Shown here: positions 8,891 to 19,900 of the stretch, one piece after another
How positions within the stretch are numbered: position 1 is the first letter of the stretch
Layout of the letters: each line of letters opens with the position of its first letter
Assembly (NCBI GenBank): GCA_019648995.1
Contig: BLXT01008249.1
Location: forward strand, 566,366 to 588,332
Origin: Plakobranchus ocellatus
Lineage: Eukaryota; Mollusca; Gastropoda; Plakobranchidae
DNA length: 21,967 bases
Reading direction: 5' to 3'
The notes under the pieces: model-generated
What the model was told of the DNA's origin: nothing
Databases searched by the model: none
Seen by the model: only the letters and a program-made list of their open reading frames with translations
Program-made: the position numbers and the translations under genes

Positions 8891-11800
8891 CAGTAGTAAG
8901 CTGTAATGGAAAATAATATAATGAAAAAAAACCCAATTATACACAACCAAAAAGTACTAAAAATTAGTCATAACAATGCGACTATAACTATAAGGTAAAT
9001 AGTATTTTTCAAAAAATTGTAAAAGATGATTTGCATTTATAAATATTTGGATATGTACAAATTAATTCACAGCTAAAAGTAACCAATTATTCACCCCCTG
9101 AATCGATCAGACCCTATCCGCAACAGATGGCTAAAATTAAAACAAAAAATTGATCTACCCTTGTGCACAACCATTTACATATATACTATATATTTTTTTC
9201 TGTAAAAAAAAAAAACTACACATACATTATACACAAACTATTTGGAAGGTGGCGGCAGCTAATTTCAACAAAATTCTGTTATGAGATAATGAATCCTTTG
9301 TAATTTTGGAAATCAAATTCGATAAGGCCACTGAGCAAGTCTTGAACACTAATAGACCAGCTGTTGGCAGCCCTAAATGTAGGAAAATGCTCATGTTACT
9401 TTATAAACAAACATAACAAAAACAGTCTAATGTTACTGATTCACTAAACAGCAGGACCAGTTTAACTTGAAACACAGCTGAGAGAGAGAGAAAGAAAGAT
9501 GAAATGGAGAAAGAGGAAAAAAAGAAAAGAAGATGACAAAGAATGACAAAAGTTAAAAATTTCACACCCCAAAATAGTGATGGCATTAGGAATATTTAAT
9601 GAAGTTCTTACTGAATTCAAACAAATTACAAAATACTAACAGAAAAAAAAAACCCAGAATTACACTGATGCAAATTTCAGTTTAAAATAAAATAATATCA
9701 GTATTGAAATTATGCATGTAAAAAAAAGGAGGATTAAAAAAACCCCCATAATTTTGTTCCTCACCCTAGACTTGCCTCAAACTGCCAACCTAAACTGGTG
9801 AAAACAACACAGGATTTTAGAGCTTAAACTGGGGATGACTATTTGCCTAGCAGGCCCACAAATTGCGTTGAGTTGCAGTTCTATATCACTGACAAGAAAA
9901 AAAATTCTCAATTCAAGAAGCACAATTTCCAATGCTTGATGTGAAGAGAGTTATAGAAATTTCTTCACATAGGATAAAAAGTGCCACACATTTGGTAGCA
10001 TATTAATCAAAAGTCATTTGATTGGCATACATGCAAAGTAACGTCGTATTTTATTATTCAACTGGTTTAGACCTTCATCAACATTCTATAGGACAATTAA
10101 ATTTATAAATATAGGAAATGGCTATGTAGATCAATTTGTGATTAAAATCAGGCAGAAAATTTTAGTGATATGAGTTTTTTCAGGGTCCTATTCTTTCTTT
10201 TTTTCAATGCTTATTTTAACCAGAATTTTCAGTGCGAAAGTGGGATGCTTGGGATTTGGGCCAACAAACGGCTGAAATCTCAAGTCAATAGGTATAATTG
10301 ATAGCTAGGTATGCACCTATCGATCTGGGGAAGAAATGTATAAAAATCTTGTACATTTCACTTGTTCATTTTGCCATTTGCGTCAGATCTACTACCTCAC
10401 TCTGAGATTCTGCTCACAACTATCCATTTGTGGAGATCATTGAATTTGAGAATTGTTTTTTAATACATATCATATAAAGAAAATGCTTTGTTCTTCCAGC
10501 CAAAAGCTATGTAAACATGTTATATCTCCAAGGTGGAACATTTTAAACACTTTAAATCAGTAATAAATATACATCCAAAATCTCTGTAACCTGCTGAATC
10601 TTTACCAAGATAGTCGTTATATTTTTCTTAACGATGAGAAAATTAGCTTTTTTCCTCAAAACTTGTTATTTGCGACAAACCAAAAACATCCTAAATCTAT
10701 CCACCAATTTTTTTTTTTTTTTACGTCAGAAGCTTACACAAACATTCGCATTTTAAAAAAGACAAAAATCACTTTTCAGAGATCTCACAACTGCTAATAC
10801 TGACCTAGGGATGTCAAAGTTTTTAAGGAAAAAATGTATGCCCTAATTCTTACAACATAGCATTACATTTCAGGTATAAAGCACAGGCACTTCCTGCCCT
10901 ATACAATAGAATATGAAAAACACTTACAAATACTGACAGGCTACAAACAAAGAGGCAGTAAGTATCTACCAATACACATCTGTAATATACCCACAAAAAA
11001 AAAAGAAATGTTTTGCCACAGGAATGTATTTATAGGTAGAGATATCAGACCTCTCAATGTATCAGCCGAAAAAAATCTCCCACGACACATTTGCAGGAGT
11101 CTTACAATATTTGATACTTCTTAAAATCTAAAGGAAGCGTGAAATCTGTTTTTCTAGGGCAGTTTTTCTGCTAAAGATCTGGTTGTGGTGCCACTACACT
11201 TATGGATAAGAAAACATAAGAGCGTTAAATTTTCAAATCTTAAAAAAATAAGGAACAAAAAGTTGCACCCTTGAAAAAATGAAAAAGATTTTTATAGATC
11301 GTGCATGTTAAGCCTTGAATATATGTTACCTCTTAATCAGTCACTAATTTTTAAATATTTTATTCTAAAATTTGTGAAAAAAAAATAAATAAGAAATATG
11401 ATTAAGCATACATATGTATTTAAAAATAAAGGTTTAAAAAAATGAAGTGCATTTCCTTCCCCTAATTTTTTTTTTTAATTTAAGACAAAAAAGTCACAAT
11501 TTAGGAACAATAAAATAAGATATAAATTCAAAAGGTAAAGAATCTGCTTTGCATACCTTCAGAATGTTAACTGAACTCATTACATTAATATTTTACACCT
11601 GTCTTGGTTTTTCCTATGTTGCATCATAAAAATGCAATTTTCAAAGCAAGTGAACATTTGAGTCACAGACTCACAAACATATGAGATAAAATGAGGTTCT
11701 GAGGTAATGACAGAGAAAAAAACATGAGCCACATAAATTTAAAAATGAAAATGCAAGGAACCAGGCACTGACATAGGGGAAAATCCAAATAAATCAGGAT

Positions 11801-12778
11801 TGTATGACAGAGAGTAAATGAGGGAAAAAATAAATTCTAGAAAAATTTACTAAGAGACAATGCAAGTTCGAGGGTTCATACTATTCCATTCAATGCTTCT
11901 TTCTCTTTTATTTCAATGGTAGCATGCATACACACACACTGATTTTCAATAAAACCATGTGAGGATAGGAGACCAATAACGGTGATTATTATTATTATGC
12001 CCAAGAGTTTTGTAGAGTTGATGACAATTGGAACTAAAAAATTAAAAATATCTTTATTATTTCACCTCATTTCATCCAGTCTCTTTTTTTCTTTGCCATA
12101 TCAAATTAAAAAAAAAAACGTATTATGCAAAACCACACAAAAAAAAAGACATAGTTGTGTACCTGACTTTTCTACTCCTTGTTCGCCTATGCTTGTTTCG
12201 AGTTGAGGAGCCCACTTTACCTTTTTTACCCAGATGTTACAATTGTGGCAAACATATAATTTTTTACTGCTACAATGGCATTTCAGATGGACAGTGGGCG
12301 AGCTACGAACGGCAAGACTCAACATCTGACAAGAAGTAAGAGCTGATAGGAGGAGGAGTTTGCCAACACCCAAACCAACCAGCCAGTGGCCAACAGCTCT
12401 CAAAGCCTCCAACTGAGGGCCCAATCAGGCCCCTATTTCATCCACCCTAAATTTTGTAGTAAAAAGTACAGATCTAGTCCAGACTTAAAGTTTGTTGCAA
12501 ACAAGTCAGTTACTAAGACTTTTGAGGGAGTTGCCTTGGAATAAAAAAAACATGAAAGACCATTCCACTTAATTAAAAAGGCTTACTCTATTTTTTTTTC
12601 AATGTTCTTTTAAAATAACTTTGAAAACTTGTGCCCTGGCCTTGGCACTGAATCAAAACACCTGTGCCCTCTTGTGGACAAAATGAAAAAAGCTGTTCGA
12701 GTGAATTTCTAGGCTATAACAATGGTTCAAAATGTTCAAAAAGGCAGCCTATGACTTATTTTGATTGGTCTAGAGAGA
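8891..12778. other. AT-rich non-coding sequence, no gene seen
   Basis: No convincing coding frame. A second GA-rich tract lies at about 9480-9540. Minus-strand AATAAA hexamers (TTTATT on plus) recur, for instance near 10050, 11360, 11906 and 12053, so alternative distal polyadenylation is possible. The block at 12150-12440 stands out as less AT-rich and is listed separately. Confidence 0.5.
12150..12440. other. Locally GC-richer non-coding block
   Basis: It contains GCCAACACCCAAACCAACC, GGCCAACAGCTCTCAAAGCC and GAGGGCCCAATCAGGCCCC within otherwise strongly A/T-biased sequence. A 107-codon minus-strand frame (12101-12424) covers it but has no recognisable domain and ends in a homopolymer-derived Phe run. 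It could be a conserved 3' untranslated element, an old repeat or a degenerate exon; I cannot distinguish these. Confidence 0.35.
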
Positions 12779-13918
12779 TTTATTTACTTACTTAAAGAAA
12801 TGTTTGAGCCCTTCAATCTTTCTATCGCTGAACACAACCACTCAAGATCAAATAACTTTAATGCAAATAATAATTAGAAGGGGGGGGGGAAGGAAACACC
12901 TTATCTGCTGCATAGCGAAAAAAAAAAATTCCTCTTTTCTAAATCTGAACATGGTAAATTTCTGTTGTTGACAGCAATTGACACTTAATTCTTCTCATTT
13001 TATAAAAGATTCTCCTAACCCCTAAAAACACAACAAATTACAATATTAAAAAAAAAAAAAAATGGAAACAAACCCTTTTAAAACATCCTTTCCTAACATT
13101 CTACTTGCAAATACACACTACCCTAGATTCCAATTTAAAAAGTTTCTTCACATTTTACAAATTTCTTGGTCCAATAAAAACATGTCGAGTGTGAAATAAA
13201 GACCTTACGATCAATACTCATTGTATAATACGTCGACAATTTCCCTAGAAAATACAATCCAAACCACAAGGTGTATGAATATACAAGAGATTTGCTTCAA
13301 AAACAAAAAGAACACGTTCATTATTATGCAACTATGTATAATTTGTTGGAAAGTCAACAATCCAAATATACACATTTAGAAAAGATATACACACACACAA
13401 AGATCCATAATTGCTTTCAATCAACCAAACATAAAAGAAAATCTTAACATCTGAACACAAAACCTAAATATTTTCGGCATGTGCGATCTTATCGATGATG
13501 CACAAATATTAACAATTAACAATCTTCTATTACCTTTTTTTATGCTTTTTTAGAAACAACTGGTAAGCCTATGTTTTGTGTGACTTGTGCTGCTTTTATA
13601 TATTGAACACAATGCTATAATTCACCTAAATAAATAATGTATTATGTCAAAGAAAATCACTACTGTTATGAAGCACTGTTACACATTTAATACCTTGAAC
13701 AAATTGAGACTGCAATATCCACTTCCCAATGTTCCTGCCTTTCCATACTCACAAACAAACATGATAGTCAGTGGTTGCAACAGCTCAATGAGAAGATGAA
13801 TAAGGGCAATTGTTTTTTTTTTCTGTCGTGTCCATGTAGAAACCAGGGCATGAGAAAATGGCCCATTTCATCTACACTGGCAGAGGATCAAATCAATGTG
13901 AACATTACTGTTTAAGGG
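12760..13918 (-). other. Proximal 3' untranslated region of the large gene
   Basis: This directly follows the TAA stop of the minus-strand exon, with no splice-like interruption visible before the first canonical polyadenylation hexamer. It is AT-rich, with several long T-runs on the transcript strand (A-runs on plus, for example about 13048-13062 and 12921-12929). The left limit assumes use of the hexamer at 12779-12784; a longer transcript is quite possible. Confidence 0.5.
12779..12784 (-). promoter_or_regulatory. Candidate proximal polyadenylation signal AATAAA
   Basis: TTTATT on the plus strand reads AATAAA on the coding strand about 1.13 kb after the stop codon. The downstream coding-strand sequence has a T-rich stretch (CTTTTTGAACATTTTG) suitable for a downstream element. 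A variant ATTAAA lies closer, at 13686-13691. More distal AATAAA copies are numerous because the region is AT-rich, so use of this one is unproven. Confidence 0.35.
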
Positions 13919-16900
13919 TTAGTGTGTGTCATGCATAGAGAAATTGATAGGAGGGAGAGCAGCATGGAAGGGTGGGGGCGGAGGCCCCATCGAGCCGTTG
14001 AATGCTTGCCCCATGTGGCTGCGTGAGTCAAAACTGTGAGGATAGAAGGCGGCCATCATGTGTGGCTGTGCCGAGTGTGGCCGGCTGTGGTAGAGAGAAG
14101 CTGTGGTTTGATGGGCTCCATGCTGAAGGCCTGAGTGGTCCATCCACTTGTTTGCTGCTGGGTTGATGCCCATGTTGTCTCCCCCAGCACACGCAGATGC
14201 CGCATCATTTCCTCCCCCTCCAAAGAGGCCAAAAGCTGCGGCCGCAGTCATGTGGTGGGGCATGCCCATTGAATGGTGAGGATGGTGGTGATGGGGGGAC
14301 TGCGCTGGGTGTTGTCCCGTCATGGAGTTCATTCCGAATCCCCCTGGCTGGAAAAACGAGTTGGAGTGGGCTGAGCGAGTGTGGAAGAGTGGGAAATGGG
14401 ATGCAGCTGCCGCGGCAGACATATCAGCAGCTGCTTTACTTCCTGCAGAGCCAGCAGAGTTAGAGATGGGCCTGGCCGCTGGGGTGTTGAACATGCCTCC
14501 CAGGAATGAAGGAGGCGGCGGCATGTTTGTGGTCGCTTCACTCTGGTGGTGAGGCCTAGCAGCTGGTGGAGACATACTCTGAGAAAAGGATGGGAAGTTG
14601 AAGTAAGACAAGCTGGGCTCAAACATGTTTGCTCCACTCATGGCTGTATCCATCGGGTCCATGGTTGGATAGCCAGTGTGCTGGGATCCTGTGCTTTTCT
14701 TCTTTGAAGATGAGGAAGATGATGATGAAGCAGCTTTCCTTTTCTGGCTGCTGCTGCTGCTACTGCCACCAGCACTGTTGCTGTTGGTGCTTCCACTTGT
14801 GCCGCTGCTGCTGCTACTATTTCTGTTGTTGGAAGAGTTGGAGGTTGAGCTTCCGCCGCTACTGGTATTTGCATGGCTTCTCGAAGAGGACGAGGTGGAC
14901 GAGGAAGAAGAAGTTGCTGGACTGTGGCTATGATTTGTACTGCTGCTGTTATTACTACTGCTGTTTCCTCTATGGCTACTGCTGCTGCTAGAGGAAGTAG
15001 ATTTTTTCGAGCTTGCTGGCTTTCTGGGTGATGACTGTTGAGATGGCTGCTGCTGTGGTGGTTGCTGTTGCTGTTGTTGCGCCTGCTGTTGCGGGACTTG
15101 AGGCTGCTGCTGTTGCAGGTGAGAGTTTGTGTCCAGCCTTGAGCAGTCTCTTGCAAAGGAAGAATGGGCACCATAGGCGGATGGAAGTTGGGAGTGTGGG
15201 TGTGGGAAACCCATCGTCGATGAGTGGTGAGAGGAGGGGTGTAAAAGGTGGGAAGGATACTCGTACCGAGCTGAAGCCGAGGCAGAGCCTGCGATTCCTG
15301 TATCTGGGAGGTGCCTCAAGGGCATGGATGCAGACGATAATGCAGATGGAGCAGGGGAAGGTGCTGCAGCTGGGAAACTCACTCCAAAGAAGCTGGCGCT
15401 GTTGTTGCTGTTGGCGTTGTTGGACAGGGAGCCAAGCCTGGCCATAGGATCCATGTGAGCTGCCAAACCTTGAGGGAGGTGCTGAATGGTGTTGGGTCTT
15501 TTCTGTTGCTGTTGGAAAATTGACTCAGCTGTGGTTGCAGATTTGCTCGAGCTGTGGTAATTTCGATTTGAAGATGATGAGGATGAAGAGGATGAAGAGT
15601 GTCCATGCTCCTTGTTACCACCATTTGTGCTATTACTACTGTTGTAGCTACTGCTGTTATTGTTATTGCTATTGCTGTTGTTGCTGCTATTGGAGTTAAT
15701 ACCAGACCCTGGAGATTTCCCCGTGTTGTTACTTGTGCTATTTGATGAACCACTGTTAGAATTGCACTTGCTGTTGGCTGAATTTCCTCCTGCAGCACTG
15801 GTATTGCTATTATTGTAAGTCGGGGACTTGGCGATTGGAGGGATGTCCAGTTTAGGTGGATTACTGAAGGCCATAAGGCTTGGGGCACCAATCATGCCGT
15901 AGTGCGGTCCACCAGTGCCATCCATGGTTTGAGAAAAAGGGTGCTGGATCTCCATGTTGCCGAGGGGATGAAGGCTCAGCCCATGATGAGGAGGGGGAAC
16001 AGAGGAAGAGGGAGTGGGGACTGAGTGAGGGGGAACAAGAGAATTCATTGAGGGGTGGGGTGTAGGGAAGAAAGGGGATCTATATGGTGACGAGTGTGGT
16101 GGATGCGAGGGTTGAGACAGGTTTGGCGTTGATGCAGTAGCAGATTGAGGCAAGGAAGGCATAGAACCTCTGTGGTTAGTAGAAGCTGCAGGGGAGCCAC
16201 CATTGCTTGTGTTAATTGCACTTTTGTTCAAGGTGGCATTGCAAGATGACTGCTGCTGGGGCGGCTGGGCAGAGGAAGAGCTTGATGAAAGAGAGAATGA
16301 GAACCCACTGGCATTGTTGGAAGACATAGGGGGCACGCCTGCCGAGTTGTGAGCTGGGGAGGCAGTATTTGCGCCAGTGCCCATGTTATTAAAGGCAGCG
16401 AAACTGTCAGAGCCCATGCGTGACGAGGATGAAGCAACTGGTGATGCATTAGGATGGGCATCTGACATCTTGTCTCCTGATGAATACTGCTGCTTTTGGG
16501 GTTGATTAACACCCGCGCCTTGAACAAAAGCTCCTTGCTGCTGTTGCTGCTTTTGAGAATTCATATAGCTGGACTGGTTGTTTTGTTGCTGTTGATGCTC
16601 TGGTGTGGTATGTGCAGATGAAGGGCTCATGTGTTTCAGTTTCATGCTTGATCCGCTGGGAGGTGAAGCAAAATTGGCATTTCTTGGTGAGGAGTCAAGG
16701 GGAGAGAACATTTGGGTCATGCTAGGCGATGGATGCTGAGGTGGATGGGACAAGGGAGGTGCACCACTAGCGGGCATCATGGGGTTATTGCTGTTACCAC
16801 CCATCTGGGCACTTTGCTGCTGCTGTTTGTGGCACGAGTGATGCTGCTGCTGCTGAGCGGCAGGAGACATGCTGTGTACTGAACCAGCGTTGCTGGCAGA

Positions 16901-19900
16901 GCCGGGGGAAGCATGGTGCTTGGGTGAGGGAAGGGGAGTTGTGGATGCTGATGGTGGCCGCAGAGTATGCGGCGAGCTCTGAGGCGGAAGGTGGGGGTTT
17001 TGTCTTTGATGCAACTCCATATTATGCTGCTGCTGCTGCTGCATATCAAGATGTTGTTGGTGGTGATGCTGCTGTTGCATTTCCATAATCTGGTGCTGTG
17101 GCGTCGGTTGTCGTTGCTGCTGCAAGTGTGCCATACTCGACAGATCAGGGTTTGGAAGGGGCACATGAGAGAGGGTTTGATTTGTGTGGTTCCCTCCAGC
17201 ATGCATAGATCCCTGGTTAGACGAGGCAGAAGCCACTGCCGCCGCAGCTTCTGCTGCAGCAGCAGCACAGCTCTCTTCAATTTCAGAAGTGATGGGCTTG
17301 AGGGGCAGAATCTCTGAAAGGGCATCAAGAGAGCTCGTGCTCAAGGAAGGAATGGGAGCATCATCATCCTCTAACGCTGATGGATTAGGATTTGTAGCCG
17401 TGGCAGCAGTGGCCTCATGGTGATGGTGATGGAGGGAAAGGGTGGAAGAAGACTTCATGCAGCTGCTACTGGCACTATTGTTATTGCTATTCACAGGTGC
17501 TCTGTTGCTGTTGTTGATACTAGAAGACAGTGGTGGAGGTGGAGCTGGAGGGGAAGTAGAGGGGGGCAGGGAAAGACTTGGGGTTGGTGGCTGGCCAGGC
17601 GGGGAGTGGCCGGAAGTTCTAAGATTGATATCTGGCAGCGTGTTTGCAGGTGATTTTCTCTCAGGTGGTGGGGGGGTGTGCATACGGGACACTGACTGCT
17701 GCTTGCCAGCCGTGACCATAGAGGACAATGAGGAAGCATCTCTACCAGACTGATTTGATGGCATCACAAAGTTTTTACTCCCATTGAGATTCCTAACAGT
17801 GCTACTGTCTTCGTTTTCGTCAAGCATTAGGCCATGGTCATCATTGTGGTTATGATTCATTGGCGGAGGTGCTGGTGTCCTTAGAGCAGGTAGCTCAACA
17901 GATGGAGACAGGACACCGTTGTGTAGAGTTGGCGGGCTGGATGTAAGCATCATCTTGCTTGGGCTGTGCTGGCTGAAAAAGTCTGCAAGTGTGTCTCCTC
18001 CGGGCAAACCCATTGAGTTGTCTGGGTCATCCTGAGTATCAGTGTCGCCACCGAGTTTGGGATTGTGAAAGCCCATAACGTGTTGGAAATCCATTGAAAA
18101 AGATTCCTCCAGAGTGGAAGCCAGATTGTTCGCAGAGCTGACAGAGGAAGTGGTTACAGCGGAGGAAACAACAGGTGCTGCGATAGAAACAGGCAGATTA
18201 TCCTTCTTCAGGTCTGAACTACTGGCTGCTGTAGGAGTAACAACTGTCTGGCACTCACTACTTGATGCAGTGATTAAGGTGAGACTTGTAGAAGATGAAG
18301 AGGTTGGAGGCGATTTGGAAGCCACTGGTGTTGTCAGCTTTGTTGGTGTTGAAGCAAAGAGAGGTGGAGACTTTGGACCGCTAGAGAAGGCACACAGTGG
18401 GCCTAAACTTGCAGACACTGGTGTAGAGAGAGTTGGAGATGAGAGAGCAACAGGAGGAGACCCCAGTGATATTGGTGAAACCATGGTCGCTAGCGACAAC
18501 GTTGATGGCGGTATTGCAACAGATACAGGGGCCACATTAGTTTTGCAAACATCAGTGTCAGACTCAATTTTGGACTTATTACTATTCCTTTTGCTGTTTT
18601 TCCTCTGATTCGCATTTTTTGTCTCGCTTCTTGTCATTATAGCATTACTTGTGGTTTCAGTGGATGCTACTTTAAGAGCTGTACTGGTTTTTGTCGACCC
18701 TGCTGTAACTATCACTGCTGCCGCTGTTGATGAAGCAGCAACAATCTCAGTGGACACTACAGAATTTTTGCTTGCTTTCCCCCTCCTGCTATTTACAGTT
18801 TTCTTGGTTGGTGACTTTGCAACAGGTGTAGAGGGAGGCTGGCAAAAGTTAAGTCCTCCAGGCTCATCATCTACAAAGTCATAAATGTCTGATGTAGATA
18901 ATCCAGCATCAGCCACACCTGACAGGGTGCCTAGACCTGCCAACCCTCCTCCTTTTGTGGCACAAACAGGCTCACTGTTTTTTATTGCTGTGTTTACAGT
19001 TGTGCTTAAGATATCTGACTGTAAAGCTGCAGAGGAGGAGCCCTTTTTACTTCGCTTACTTTCCACTTTGGACGGAGCAGAGTCTTTCACTTGCTGATCA
19101 GCCTTTCTTCTCCGTGCACTTTCTCGTTTAGGGGGAAAGCCTGCCTTCGTAGCAGCAGGGATGTCTGGCTTATCACCCAGTTTAAGCTCATCTGCAGCTG
19201 GCACTGCCAAAGCTCCTGTTTTTACCTGCACATTTTGTGTTGACAATGCCAGGGAGCAGGAATATATGCTCTGAGGACTGGTCTTAAGACTGGGTTCAGT
19301 GACACTTAAAGTTAGTGGGAAAGTGTTTTTTGCAACTGCATAATCAGTGCTACTCCTGTTGATGCTCCCACAAAGTGTAGCTGTGGAGATATTGCTCGAC
19401 CCAGAGGTGTAGACTTCTAGCTTGTCAACCATGTCCATAAGGCTGATCTGACTACCATCGGAGCCAAGAACTTTGGATTCACTCACAGAGTGTAAGATCC
19501 GTTCTTTAACTTCATCATCTGCACTCACTTCTAGTACAGGCAACAAACTTTCTTCTCGATTCAAGTTTGACTTAACTTTTTCCCTTGCCTCAGCTCGGCT
19601 TAGGGGCTCATTCTTCTTCTCACAGCTATCCCCTTTGCCTTTCTCTTTCTCTTCTTTTTCCTGTTGGGCCTCAGCTTTTGGCTTTTTCTTTTTTGATCCA
19701 CCCTTTTTCTTGGTACTAGGCTCGGCCTCGTTAAAGGATTTTGCAGTTTCAGTGATGCTATTTGCACATGTGGTTGTAGTGCTTAAGGTAACTGCTGTAA
19801 CCTCAGAGACTGGTACAGTTGTCTTCTTATTTCTTGACCTTCCTTTCATTACCGGACCAGATACTGATGTCGTTTGCTTCTCCTGACCAATCAGAGCTTG

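Noticed and set aside
8600..8950. Hydrophobic Ser/Leu-rich minus-strand frames resembling membrane proteins
   Set aside because: Three overlapping frames share the same simple GA-rich tract; hydrophobicity is a composition effect, and no signal or conserved motif is seen.
12101..12424. 107-codon minus-strand frame as a small gene
   Set aside because: No recognisable domain, ends in a homopolymer-derived Phe run, and lies in the probable 3' untranslated or intergenic zone. Kept only as a GC-richer block.
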